Source of the DNA: Candidatus Aquidulcis sp.
GTDB taxonomy: Bacteria; Chloroflexota; Anaerolineae; UBA4142
DNA length: 64,000 bases
Direction of reading: 5' to 3'
Assembly (NCBI GenBank): GCA_020723345.1
Contig: DYJA01000015.1
Coordinates: 1 to 64,000, forward strand
The position numbers and the translations under genes were made by a program. Positions 34,452 to 42,646 of the stretch are shown here, one piece after another (position 1 is the first letter of the stretch; every line of letters starts with the position of its first letter). The notes beneath the pieces are model-generated. The model worked only from the letters and a program-made list of their open reading frames with translations. It ran no database searches and was not told where the DNA came from.

Positions 34452-35843
34452 TCACAGTTCAACCGTCTGGTGGGGCTGGGGCGCCGTCACCGCGAATCCC
34501 CCCAGTGGTCGCAGCGCGTCGGCAAATGCCAACGCGCTCTGCTCTTCGCCGTGCACCACGAAGACGCCTTGCAGACCGGTCTTGGCGCGCGCGACCCAGT
34601 TCAAAAGTTCGGAGCGGTCTGCGTGCGCGCTAAAACCATGGGCGACCTGGATTTGCGCGCGCACGGTGAAGTCATCGCCAAAGATGCGGATCTTCTTTTC
34701 GCCTTCGATCAGACGACGCCCCAAAGTATTTGCGGCTTGATAGCCGACGAATAAAATCGTATTGCGCGCGTCTTCGATATTGTGTTTCAAGTGGTGCAAG
34801 ATGCGCCCGGCTTCGCACATGCCGTTGGCGGAAATGATGATCGCCGATCCCTTCAAGGTATTGATCGCGCGCGATTCTTCCACGCTGCGCGTGTATTTCA
34901 ATCCGCCAAAGCCAAAAGGATCGTCGCGCGCGAGCAAGAGTTGGCGCATTTCGTCGTCGAAACATTCCAGGTGCAACCGAAAGACGTTCGTCGCGTCGAT
35001 TGCCAGCGGCGAATCGACAAAGACCGGCACGCGCGGCGCTTGCCCCGCTTCGATTTGCCGGTGCAAATAGTATAACAATTCCTGCGTGCGTTCGACGGCG
35101 AACGCGGGAATGATCACCTTGCCGCCGCGCGCGACGGTTTCGCGCACCGCGCGCGCCAATTCCTGCGCGGCTTGATCGAACGAAAGATGCTCGCGGTTGC
35201 CGTACGTGCTTTCGATGATCAAATAGTCGAGTCCGGCGACGATTTCCGGATCGCGGATGATCGGCGCGTTGGGTCGTCCCAGATCGCCGCTAAAGCCGAC
35301 GCGCAGCGTGCGCCCTCGGTCGGGCAATTCCAAAACGGTGATCGCGGAGCCAAGAATGTGTCCGGCATCGCGCAGCGTGATGCGCGCAGCGTGATCGAGA
35401 TTGAACGCCTGATCGTACGCGTGTCCGACCAAGTGCGTCAGCGCGTTCTCGGCGTCCTCCTTCGTGTACAACGGTTCAATCTTGGGCAAGCCGCGCCGCG
35501 ATGTTTTTTGGTTGAGGTATGCCGCATCCTGTTCCTGAATGTGCGCGCTGTCGCGCAGCATCAAGGTTGCCAGATCGCGCGTCGCGGTCGTGCAATGGAT
35601 TTCGCCCGCGTAGCCGTTTTTCACGAGCGTCGGCAGATTGCCGGAGTGATCGATGTGCGCGTGCGAGAGAACAACGTGGGTGATCGATTTGGGATCGAAC
35701 GGCAGGCGCGCGTTGCGTTCGAACGCTTCGGCGCGACGACCCTGATACAAGCCGCAGTCGAGCAAAATGCGCTGATGGTCTGTTGCGACGAGGTGCATCG
35801 AGCCGGTGGTCGTGCGCGCCGCGCCGTAGAATGTGATTTTCAT
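34452..35843 (-). CDS. Beta-CASP metallo-beta-lactamase RNA hydrolase
   Basis: Protein of 463 residues. MBL zinc motif HVVLSHAHIDHSGNLP, later zinc ligands in DAGHILGSA and GFSGDLG, and beta-CASP motifs (IIISANGMCEAGRILHHL, HGFSAHADRSEL, VVHGEEQSALAFA). It is the bacterial YSH1/CPSF-73-like type, likely an RNA endonuclease or exonuclease. KH domains are absent. Confidence 0.92.
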   Translation of the reverse strand: MKITFYGAARTTTGSMHLVATDHQRILLDCGLYQGRRAEAFERNARLPFDPKSITHVVLSHAHIDHSGNLPTLVKNGYAGEIHCTTATRDLATLMLRDSAHIQEQDAAYLNQKTSRRGLPKIEPLYTKEDAENALTHLVGHAYDQAFNLDHAARITLRDAGHILGSAITVLELPDRGRTLRVGFSGDLGRPNAPIIRDPEIVAGLDYLIIESTYGNREHLSFDQAAQELARAVRETVARGGKVIIPAFAVERTQELLYYLHRQIEAGQAPRVPVFVDSPLAIDATNVFRLHLECFDDEMRQLLLARDDPFGFGGLKYTRSVEESRAINTLKGSAIIISANGMCEAGRILHHLKHNIEDARNTILFVGYQAANTLGRRLIEGEKKIRIFGDDFTVRAQIQVAHGFSAHADRSELLNWVARAKTGLQGVFVVHGEEQSALAFADALRPLGGFAVTAPQPHQTVEL

Positions 35844-35883
35844 GCGATTACGGGGCGTATTCTACCACAAGTTGGAGTGCATG

Positions 35884-35915
35884 ACAAAAAGAGGGCTCAT
35901 CTTTTCAGATGAGCC
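35884..35915 (-). terminator. Terminator of the Uma2 gene
   Basis: On the minus strand GGCTCATC, 6-nt loop, GATGAGCC, then CTCTTTTTG. It lies about 23 nt beyond the Uma2 stop. Confidence 0.8.
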
Positions 35916-35937
35916 ACACGGTTCCGTTGGCGACCAG

Positions 35938-36552
35938 CTAACTCACATTCATCTGCCGGAGCGCATCGCGCACAGCGATAAAATGTTCGGTGGGCCACAG
36001 CCAGCGCGTTTGGATCTCAAAGTCTGGTACGGCGACGGATTTGAGTATCCCGTTTTGGTCTGGCATTACCGCCGCGAGACGCTGGGCTTGACGTTGATAG
36101 AATTCCGTCCCGGCGGGACCGTAGGGATCGATCAGCCACAATTCGTTCACGCCGGTGCGCTCGTAGACGCGAAACTTGTGCCCGCGATCATAGCCCACCG
36201 TTGAGGCAGAGAGAATTTCTATGACGAAATCGGGCGCGCCGAAGACACCTTTCTCCTGCACGATCTGCGCGCGTTCGCGCGACACGAAGAGAACGTCCGG
36301 CTCAAAGATCTGTTCTTCTTCGAGCCTTACCGGCGTGCGCGAGCCGCGGACTAGACCCAGGTTCTTGCGCTCGACGAACTCGGCGAGTACGCGGAGGAGA
36401 AAGAGCACCAATCGTTCGTGTTTGTCGGTTGCGGGAGAAGGCACGATTAACACTCCGTCAATCAATTCGGCTTTTTTGTCTTCCGGCGCATAGCGGAAGA
36501 ATTCAGCGGAAGTCATCCGCTCCGCCACTTCGACGCGGGTTAGGACTTGCAT
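35938..36552 (-). CDS. Uma2-family (DUF820) PD-(D/E)XK protein
   Basis: About 204 residues from the ATG at 36552 (GAGGGA upstream). Restriction-endonuclease-like core: AELIDGVLIVPSPATDKHE, FEPDVLFVSRE, APDFVIEILSASTVGYDRGHKFRVYERTGV (in part) and ELWLIDP, with the acidic residues and Lys of the nuclease site. The family is abundant in Chloroflexota and Cyanobacteria; its role is unclear. Single-gene unit with its own terminator. Confidence 0.88.
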   Translation of the reverse strand: MQVLTRVEVAERMTSAEFFRYAPEDKKAELIDGVLIVPSPATDKHERLVLFLLRVLAEFVERKNLGLVRGSRTPVRLEEEQIFEPDVLFVSRERAQIVQEKGVFGAPDFVIEILSASTVGYDRGHKFRVYERTGVNELWLIDPYGPAGTEFYQRQAQRLAAVMPDQNGILKSVAVPDFEIQTRWLWPTEHFIAVRDALRQMNVS

Positions 36553-36647
36553 AGATTTTCCCTCTGGCTTTAAGTATAACATAGACCGAATGGAAAGAAA
36601 AGAGTGAGAACTCTGGAGAAGCGTGTCCCAGAGTTCCTTCGGTTCCC

Positions 36648-38522
36648 TTATTTCCCTGGGTTACCCCACACATCCCGCGCAATCTCCGGCATCCCCAACG
36701 CGAGCAATTTCTCGCGGCGCGGTTTCCCGGTTTCCCAGTCCCACTCACGATGCGCGTAATACTCGCGCAGCATCGGTTCGAGTTGCGGGACGTGACCTTC
36801 GCTGCCGCTGTCGGCGAGTGGGCGCAATACCAGTTCCGGCAACTTTTCAGCCGCGCGCGCGTTGTAACCGAGTTTCAGATTGAGCGCGCGTTTCAAATTC
36901 ATCATGCGCTCGCCGTACGTCAGCGCGTTGGCAAGCGTGACGTCGTAGCCCGTCGCGGCGGACAGCATCGCGATCATATTTTTGACCGGCGGATTGGGAA
37001 AGTGGCATTGCGCGAGCGACGAGGTGAACGCGCGCCAATCTTGGTGCTTGGCGACCGGCGCGCCTTTGCCCGCGTTCTCGAAACGTTCCGTCGCGCCGAT
37101 GCCGAGGTCGTCGAGGACGCGCCCGGAAATTTCGATCATGAAATAGTCGGACTGGTTGTGGCTCGCGCCAATCGGCGAAGTCGCGTAGACGATTGCCATG
37201 CCGGCGGCGGCGCGCGGATCGTGCATCGCCAATTCCATCCCGTTGACCTGCACTGCGAAATGTTCGACGCCGTAGCGCGCGCCGAAATTTTTCGATCCTT
37301 CAGCGAGCGCGTCGCCCAGTCCTTCGCGTCGCGCGATCATTTCGACGAGTTTCGACGCGACGGCTGGATCATTCCAGCGCAAGTCCGCGCCGTCGAGCGC
37401 AGACGCGGGAACGAGACCTTGCTCGCGCAAAAACGCCGCGAACGCAATCGTCGATCCAGCGGTGATGCTGTCGAGTCCCAGCGCGTCGCACTGCGCGCCG
37501 AGGTACGTCGCCATTCCCAGATTGTCGTTGAGCAAGAGCGACCCGAACGCGGCGAGTGTTTCGTACTCCGGACCTTCGGCGTGCGGCAGATCGTGTCCAG
37601 CCGCGCGCGCGACTTTGCGCCCGCAGCCGATCATGCACGCGTGGCACGTCCCGCGTCCGGTGAGAATTGTTTCGGCAAGTGTGTTGCCGCTGATGCTCGC
37701 GTAATCGAACGTGCCTTGCGTCCAGTATTTCACCGGCACGTCGCCCATCAAGCCGAGATAATCCATCGAACCCGACGTGCCGACCGAACGCCAGATTTGC
37801 GTAGAGATGTCGTCGGACAACATTTCGGTGGTGGGATGTAGCGCGGCTTGAAATGCCGCAGGATCGTGCAGCGCGATTTTCGTCGCGCCGGCGCGTACCG
37901 CCAGCGCTTTGAGATTTTTCGATCCCATCACCGCGCCCATGCCGCAGCGTCCGGCGATGCCCTTTTTCGCGCCGGCGCGCGCGTTCGTCGAAAGGATCAG
38001 CGCGTACTTGACGCGATTTTCTCCGGCGGGACCGATTGCCGCGACGGTGAGTTTTTGATCGTCCAACTCGGCGCGAAGCGCGTCGCCGGTTTCAAAAGTC
38101 GTTTTGCCGCGCAAATGTTGTGCGTCGCGCAGTTCGACTTTGCCGTCGCGAATCAGCAAGTAGACCGGTGTCGGCGCTGCGCCGCGCACGATGATGCCGT
38201 CGTACCCGGCAAGTTTGAGATCGGACGCGAAAAAGTTGCCGCCGGTTGCTTCGCCGTAAATGCCGGTCAGCGGCGAACGTGCGGCGACGACAAAGCGTCC
38301 GCAACTCGGCGCGGCAGTCGCGGCGAGCGGTCCCGTCATAAAAATCAGCGGATTGTCGGGACTGAGCGGATCGGTCTGCGCGTCAATCGCGTCATAGAGA
38401 TAACGCGCCGCGAGTCCCGCGCCGCCGATGTACTGCGCGGCGTAATTTTCGTTCAATGCTTCGTCGAAAACTTTGCCGGTGGTGAGATCGACGATGAGAA
38501 GTTTGCCGGTGTAGGAGTTCAT
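36648..38522 (-). CDS. aor: Aldehyde:ferredoxin oxidoreductase (tungsten enzyme)
   Basis: Protein of 624 residues, normal family length. N-terminal domain with YTGKLLIVDLTTGKV and GGAGLAARYLYD, pterin-binding GRFVVAARSPLTGIYGEATG (in part). The [4Fe-4S] ligands are in CHACMIGC (Cx2Cx3C), with a fourth Cys in SLAQCHFPN near residue 505. AORs oxidise aldehydes to acids with ferredoxin, or reduce acids in the reverse direction. The operon also holds an iron alcohol dehydrogenase, so aldehyde/alcohol interconversion is likely. The exact aldehyde cannot be told. Confidence 0.92.
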   Translation of the reverse strand: MNSYTGKLLIVDLTTGKVFDEALNENYAAQYIGGAGLAARYLYDAIDAQTDPLSPDNPLIFMTGPLAATAAPSCGRFVVAARSPLTGIYGEATGGNFFASDLKLAGYDGIIVRGAAPTPVYLLIRDGKVELRDAQHLRGKTTFETGDALRAELDDQKLTVAAIGPAGENRVKYALILSTNARAGAKKGIAGRCGMGAVMGSKNLKALAVRAGATKIALHDPAAFQAALHPTTEMLSDDISTQIWRSVGTSGSMDYLGLMGDVPVKYWTQGTFDYASISGNTLAETILTGRGTCHACMIGCGRKVARAAGHDLPHAEGPEYETLAAFGSLLLNDNLGMATYLGAQCDALGLDSITAGSTIAFAAFLREQGLVPASALDGADLRWNDPAVASKLVEMIARREGLGDALAEGSKNFGARYGVEHFAVQVNGMELAMHDPRAAAGMAIVYATSPIGASHNQSDYFMIEISGRVLDDLGIGATERFENAGKGAPVAKHQDWRAFTSSLAQCHFPNPPVKNMIAMLSAATGYDVTLANALTYGERMMNLKRALNLKLGYNARAAEKLPELVLRPLADSGSEGHVPQLEPMLREYYAHREWDWETGKPRREKLLALGMPEIARDVWGNPGK

Positions 38523-38531
38523 GGTTTGCTC

Positions 38532-38741
38532 CTATACTTTGGACAGTTCATCGGGAGTGATGTCCAATTTACGCAAAATGGCGCGCAATGTTCCCACCTT
38601 GAAATCTTTGCTCCCGTGAAAAGGGATTGCCGTAAAACGATTGCGTTTGGGATTCCACCAGATTTCGTGCGACCCCGAGCCGTACCGAACAAATTCACAC
38701 CCCAGTCTACGCAATTTCTTGGTGAGGGTCTGGTAATTCAT
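38532..38741 (-). CDS. hicA: HicA-family mRNA interferase toxin
   Basis: About 69 residues from the ATG at 38741. The dsRBD-like HicA pattern is clear: LTKKLRRLGCEFVRYGSGSH with the catalytic His in SGSHEIWWNP, then AIPFHGSKDFKVGTLRAILR. The start overlaps the upstream antitoxin stop by 4 nt. Confidence 0.9.
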   Translation of the reverse strand: MNYQTLTKKLRRLGCEFVRYGSGSHEIWWNPKRNRFTAIPFHGSKDFKVGTLRAILRKLDITPDELSKV

Positions 38742-39034
38742 ACGGCAGTTACCAGAATTTCGACGTTCACCGGGAACTTGACCGTCTTGAGCGCGACGGG
38801 TGGTTCGATGCCTTTTTCGCGCATTGCTTCGAGCAACGCGCGCGCGACGCCGGGTGCCCACTCTAAAACTTGCTCAACTGTTTCGCCTTCGACCAGGAAA
38901 CCGGGCAGCACGGGACTCTGCGCGAGGTAGCCGCCTTCTTCCAGTGGTTCGATGTGAATTGGCAATGTGTAGCCGTTCAGCGCAATTTTCTTTTCGTGAC
39001 GATATTTCGTTTTGCGTTCGGAAACTTTTCTCAT
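38738..39034 (-). CDS. hicB: HicB-family antitoxin
   Basis: Protein of 98 residues: a basic N-terminal tail then the HicB partial RNase-H-like fold (LPIHIEPLEEGGYLAQSPVL, GFLVEGETVEQVLEWA). The antitoxin precedes the toxin, as in several hicBA loci. It lies between the alcohol dehydrogenase and AOR genes. Confidence 0.88.
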   Translation of the reverse strand: MRKVSERKTKYRHEKKIALNGYTLPIHIEPLEEGGYLAQSPVLPGFLVEGETVEQVLEWAPGVARALLEAMREKGIEPPVALKTVKFPVNVEILVTAV

Positions 39035-39057
39035 TTTGTTTCGCTCCTTGCCCGATC

Positions 39058-40293
39058 TCAGAAATCAATCGGCTTGCCCTCGTACGCGTACCAGAATATT
39101 TTTTCCAACTCGGCGCGCTCCGGCACGCGCGAGTTCGCGGTGATCGACGTGTCGTTCTCCGCGTGATCGAGCAGCGTGGGCATGGCGCGCGCGAAATCGT
39201 CGCGCGGGATGCCGAGCGACGCGGCGTTCGTGTTCGACTGCAAACCAGTTTCCAATTCGCGGACGGCTTGGATCATGCAGCGCGTCATTTGTTCCGGACT
39301 CGCTTGTCCGAGATCGATGTAGCCGTGCATCTTGCCGCCGCCGAGGATCGGCGCCGGACGCGCTGGTTCTGCCACAGACACGAGTCCAATAAAGTGCGCG
39401 AGGTCGGCGTAGCGATAGTTGCCGCCGTTCGCGGCAAATTCCATCGTGTACGGAAGGAAGAGCGACACGGCGCGTCCGTGTGGAACGTGGAACGCGCCGC
39501 CGAAGGAATGTCCCATCGCGTGCGCGAGCGCGGCGAGCGAGTTGATAAAGCCGAGTCCGGCAATCGCCGCGGCGTTGTGCATTTTCTCGCGCGCCTCCGC
39601 GTCGTTGCCGTCGGCGTATGCTCGGGGAAGGAATTTGAAAATGAGGTCGGTTGCTTTGAGGCACATCCCGTCGGAAAAATCGTTACGCCAACTCGACGTG
39701 TAGCCCTCAATCGCGTGCGTCAGCGCGTCGAGTCCGGTATCGGCGGTGAGGCGCGGCGGCATCTTCATCGCGAAAATCGGATCGACAATCGCAATCGTCG
39801 CGAGCGTCTCGCGCGAGCCGAGACCCAGTTTGCGATTTTCGGCGGGATCGGAGAGGACGGTCGCCCACGTTACTTCGGCGCCGGTGCCGCTCGTCGTCGC
39901 AATCGTGATGAGCCGCGCCTTTTTGCCTAGCCCGAGGTACTCGAGTGGGTTGATGCAATCGGGTTGCAAATCGGGACACTCGTACAAAGCCCACATGGCT
40001 TTTGCCGCGTCCATCGGCGAGCCGCCGCCGAGTCCGACGACCCAATCGGGTTCGTATTCGCGCAAGAGCGCCGCGCCGCGGCGGACCGTATCGAGCGAGG
40101 GTTCCGGTTCCACTTCGGCAAAGACGCGCGTTTCGATGTTCGCTTGCGTGAGTTGCTCTTGCACGAGATCGACGAAACCGAACCTGACCATTTGATCATC
40201 GGTGATAATGTAAGCGCGTGCGCCGTGAATTTGCGCGAGGTACGAGAGCGCGCCCTCGCCAAAGACGACTTGGGGGCTGTTGAAGAACCACAT
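39058..40293 (-). CDS. Iron-containing alcohol dehydrogenase
   Basis: Group III Fe-ADH of 411 residues. NAD(P)-binding GLGGGSPMDAAKAM and TTSGTGAEVT, iron ligands in DTGLDALTHAIEGY and AMGHSFGGAFHVPHGRAVS (His residues). Reduces aldehydes or oxidises alcohols. It lies in a minus-strand run with HicBA and AOR. Confidence 0.93.
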   Translation of the reverse strand: MWFFNSPQVVFGEGALSYLAQIHGARAYIITDDQMVRFGFVDLVQEQLTQANIETRVFAEVEPEPSLDTVRRGAALLREYEPDWVVGLGGGSPMDAAKAMWALYECPDLQPDCINPLEYLGLGKKARLITIATTSGTGAEVTWATVLSDPAENRKLGLGSRETLATIAIVDPIFAMKMPPRLTADTGLDALTHAIEGYTSSWRNDFSDGMCLKATDLIFKFLPRAYADGNDAEAREKMHNAAAIAGLGFINSLAALAHAMGHSFGGAFHVPHGRAVSLFLPYTMEFAANGGNYRYADLAHFIGLVSVAEPARPAPILGGGKMHGYIDLGQASPEQMTRCMIQAVRELETGLQSNTNAASLGIPRDDFARAMPTLLDHAENDTSITANSRVPERAELEKIFWYAYEGKPIDF

Positions 40294-40301
40294 GTTGCCT
40301 C

Positions 40302-40377
40302 ATTTCAGATTTAGGATTTATGATTTCAGATTTAGCGCGCCAGAAATCTGAAATCATAAATCTGAAATCTTAAATCT
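40302..40377. repeat. Inverted repeat of GATTTCAGATTT-type units
   Basis: Left units (ATTTCAGATTT and neighbours) pair with right units (AAATCTGAAAT). The right edge overlaps the stop codon of the SCP2 gene at 40370. It probably acts as a terminator. Confidence 0.7.
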
Positions 40378-40783
40378 CGAATTCGGTTTCGATGCGCGTG
40401 CAGGCGCGGACGATTTCCTGCGCGGCTTTGACGTTCTTCATCACCATCGTCATGTTGCCTTTGAGTTTGAGTTGTCCGGTCATCAACGCCTGGATCGGAT
40501 CGAGTTTCGCCAGGACAACTTGTTTCCATTTGCCGTACTTGCCGGACATGACGAAGGCGGGATTTTTCTCTGCGGGGTCTTGAACGATTTTTGCCTCGCG
40601 GGACTTGCCGTGCCAGAGGTCCATGTACATGTACACGGCGTTCGTCACGGGTCCTTCGGGTTCGACGATGAAGTAGAAATCGCCTTCCCAATTCTTGGCG
40701 GCATCTTCGTACGCCTGGCTGGCGTTCAATTCGTCGTGCAATGCCTGCGTCCATTCTGGGGAACCGAACTTGTGCTTTGCCAT
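40370..40783 (-). CDS. SCP2 sterol-binding-domain protein
   Basis: Protein of 137 residues matching the SCP2/sterol-carrier fold used by prokaryotic lipid-binding proteins: FGSPEWTQALHDELNAS, FYFIVEPEGPVTNAVYMY, AFVMSGKYGKWKQVVLAKLD, PIQALMTGQLKLKGNM. It may bind acyl or aromatic ligands; such proteins often go with acid/CoA metabolism. It is transcribed divergently from the selenoprotein gene. Confidence 0.85.
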   Translation of the reverse strand: MAKHKFGSPEWTQALHDELNASQAYEDAAKNWEGDFYFIVEPEGPVTNAVYMYMDLWHGKSREAKIVQDPAEKNPAFVMSGKYGKWKQVVLAKLDPIQALMTGQLKLKGNMTMVMKNVKAAQEIVRACTRIETEFEI

Positions 40784-40836
40784 GGTCTCATCTCCTTCGA
40801 TGAATTGTTGCGCGGGTGCGAACGCGCGCTGGCTTG

Positions 40837-40864
40837 ATTATATCACAGACGAGGAGCGTGTCAA
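40837..40864 (-). promoter_or_regulatory. Promoter of the SCP2 gene
   Basis: On the minus strand TTGACA, 16-nt spacer, TATAAT, about 54 nt from the ATG. Confidence 0.75.
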
Positions 40865-40873
40865 CGATTTCGT

Positions 40874-40902
40874 TTGACAAAAACCTTCATTTTCGGGATA
40901 AT
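40874..40902 (+). promoter_or_regulatory. Promoter of the selenoprotein gene
   Basis: TTGACA, 17-nt spacer, GATAAT, about 30 nt before the ATG at 40932; AGAGGA is the ribosome site. It lies back to back with the SCP2 promoter. Confidence 0.7.
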
Positions 40903-40931
40903 GCGATCACATTTGCTAGAGAGGAATCGCG

Positions 40932-41618
40932 ATGCCATCTCGCAGAACAGATCCGAAACTTAAATCACGATCCAACCGCGGCATACCCAACTGGGTGATT
41001 GCTGTTGGGATGGTTGCCGCTGTCGTCGTTGGGATAGCGGTGTTGTTCACGCTCCAGTCGCCCACCGCGCCGGCGTACTCACCCGCGAGCGGTACTTCCG
41101 CCGGAAGAACCAAAGGTGATCCGAACGCAAAGCTCGAGTTTGTCGTTTTTTCCGATTTCAAGTGACCGTACTGCATGCTATTTGCAGCCGACGCGGGGCG
41201 TCGGATTGATGAAGCGTACGTCAAAACAAACAAGATCAAGGTCACGTACAAATACTATCTCGTCGTGGATCCGAACGGCGAATCGAATTGGTCGGCGAAT
41301 GCGACGGAGTGCGCGAACGAACAGGGCAAGTTCTGGGATTACTATAACAAGTTGGTCGCCGAGTCGCCGGGTGGACGCAATTCGTTGACGAAAGCCAATT
41401 TGAAAAAATACGCGGCGGAGATTCGCTTGGACACCGCCAAGTTCGATGTGTGTTTGGATAGCAGCAAGTATGCGTCGGCGGTGCAGGCGGATCATGCTGA
41501 AGCGCAACGCCTGGGACTCGACAGCACGCCGACGTTTATCCTCAACGGGCGGCGACTGAACGTCACTTCGCTCGATTTTTCCGAGTTCGCGCGCACGTTC
41601 GACACATTGCTCAAGTAG
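40932..41618 (+). CDS. Predicted selenoprotein: membrane-anchored DsbA-like thiol oxidoreductase (UPYC)
   Basis: A 228-residue frame holding one internal TGA at 41163-41165. N-terminal helix (about 21-41) then a thioredoxin-like DsbA fold with VVFSDFK, TGA, PYC. Reading TGA as selenocysteine gives residue U78 in UPYC, where DsbA-type proteins have CPYC. Later family motifs are intact (TECANEQGKFWDYYNKLVAE, DSTPTFILNGRRL). The tandem paralogue at 41689 has YADFQCPYS, with Cys aligned to the TGA. A 7-bp hairpin (CCGACGC, loop GGG, GCGTCGG, 41188-41204) begins 23 nt after the TGA, and the first loop G is 30 nt from it, fitting bacterial SECIS rules. Alternatives are a nonsense-mutated gene or sequencing error. 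selA, selB and tRNA-Sec are not in the window. Confidence 0.78.
41163..41204 (+). promoter_or_regulatory. Sec codon and SECIS-like hairpin
   Basis: TGA at 41163-41165 followed by a perfect 7-bp stem (41188-41194 with 41198-41204) and a GGG loop. A weaker CTGCA/TGCAG stem (41171-41175 with 41183-41187) stacks just before it. Bacterial SelB recognises a stem-loop with G in the first loop positions at 16-37 nt from the UGA; this hairpin fits. Confidence 0.65.
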
Positions 41619-41630
41619 GATCGGAAAATC

Positions 41631-41667
41631 TTGCGCGGGCATCTCGAACCACGAGATGCTCGCGCAA
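41631..41667. repeat. Sixteen-bp hairpin between the two DsbA-like genes
   Basis: Arms 41631-41646 and 41652-41667 pair over 16 positions with one G-U. AATTCTG follows, so it may be a partial terminator or mRNA stabiliser separating the selenoprotein from its paralogue. Confidence 0.75.
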
Positions 41668-41688
41668 AATTCTGGGTTGAGAGACACG

Positions 41689-42384
41689 ATGAAGTGGTCT
41701 AACCGATGGTTGGGTGCGCTCGCCGCGCTCTGGTTTGCGCTGGCGTCTTGCAGCGGCGCTGATCCACTTGCCGCGCCGCGCGCGCCAGCGACGCCCACGC
41801 GCGCGTCTCAGCCCCTCTCCACGCGCGATCCCGCGCACAAACTGCCTCTCCCCGGTCGCACGCTCGGCAATCCGAACACGCGCGTCACGCTCGTCGTCTA
41901 CGCCGATTTTCAATGTCCGTACTCGCGTCAGTTTGCGCGCGAAGTGCTGCCGCGTTTGGCGAAAGAGTACATCCAGCCCGGCGAAATCAGTTTCACCTAC
42001 AAATATTTCCCGGTGATCGACGAAGGACGCATCGGCGAATCACACTGGGCGGCGTACGCGGCGGAGTGCGCGAACGAGCAGGGCAAGTTTTGGGAATACC
42101 ACGACAAGCTGTACGCCGAACAGCGCGGCGCGAACGTCGGCGCGTTCACGCGCGGCAACCTCAAACAGTACGCCGGTGAGTTGAAACTCGATCCGACGCA
42201 ATTCAATCAGTGTCTCGATTCCGATCGACACGCCGCGCGCGTGCTCGATCACTTGGTGGAAGCGCTGCAACTCAAGTTGCCCGGCACGCCGACGTTTCTG
42301 CTCACCGGCAGAAAAATCGATACGCCCACGCTCGATTACTCTGAATTTTGGAAACCCCTGGAAGCCGAGTTGAAGACGCGGTAA
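41689..42384 (+). CDS. DsbA-like lipoprotein thiol oxidoreductase (CPYS)
   Basis: About 231 residues from the ATG at 41689. Lipoprotein signal ending ALASC, an Ala/Pro/Thr-rich spacer, then the DsbA-like fold: VVYADFQCPYSRQFAREVLP, AECANEQGKFWEYHDKLYAE, LPGTPTFLLTGRKI. The active site is CPYS (Cys at about residue 76), so the resolving Cys is replaced by Ser. It is the Cys paralogue of the upstream predicted selenoprotein. A monothiol site suggests reductase, isomerase or peroxidase-type action rather than disulfide oxidation (inference). Confidence 0.85.
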   Translation: MKWSNRWLGALAALWFALASCSGADPLAAPRAPATPTRASQPLSTRDPAHKLPLPGRTLGNPNTRVTLVVYADFQCPYSRQFAREVLPRLAKEYIQPGEISFTYKYFPVIDEGRIGESHWAAYAAECANEQGKFWEYHDKLYAEQRGANVGAFTRGNLKQYAGELKLDPTQFNQCLDSDRHAARVLDHLVEALQLKLPGTPTFLLTGRKIDTPTLDYSEFWKPLEAELKTR

Positions 42385-42399
42385 TGCCCCGGCTAGCTC

Positions 42400-42646
42400 T
42401 CCAATACCATTCACCCTGAATGGTTGCTACAGTTCCGCAAATGTTATGCGTCTATGCGGAGTACTGTTACCCCTCTTGCGCATCAGCGCATACCCGTGCA
42501 TTATACGGATACGTCTGTTGAATTGTTATCAAGCCGTAACGCAATTTTATTGACGATATTCCCTGGTCAGGGTATAATAAGCGCGCGAATGCATTGAGTA
42601 GTTCGGTTGGTCTGAATGTTGGGCTGGCGTACTCGACGGTTCTGCA
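42400..42646. other. Intergenic leader region before the polysaccharide locus
   Basis: Holds a small hairpin (ACCATTCA, CCC, TGAATGGT near 42400-42418) beyond the lipoprotein gene, a GCGCAT direct repeat near 42480, and the promoter at 42550. I see no coding sequence. Confidence 0.5.
42550..42578 (+). promoter_or_regulatory. Consensus promoter of the polysaccharide operon
   Basis: TTGACG (42550-42555), 17-nt spacer, TATAAT (42573-42578). The transcript would start near 42585, giving a leader of about 60 nt before the NusG-paralogue ATG. Confidence 0.8.

Noticed and set aside
36847-38304. Several small frames inside the AOR gene
   Set aside because: Alternate-frame shadows of a well-conserved 624-residue enzyme.
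41166-41618. A separate gene starting at the ATG at 41175 after the TGA
   Set aside because: It would lack the membrane anchor and active-site start of the DsbA fold and has no ribosome site. One gene with Sec explains both halves.
42385-42646. Riboswitch in the leader of the polysaccharide operon
   Set aside because: The predicted transcript has only about 60 nt before the ATG and no known aptamer core was recognised.
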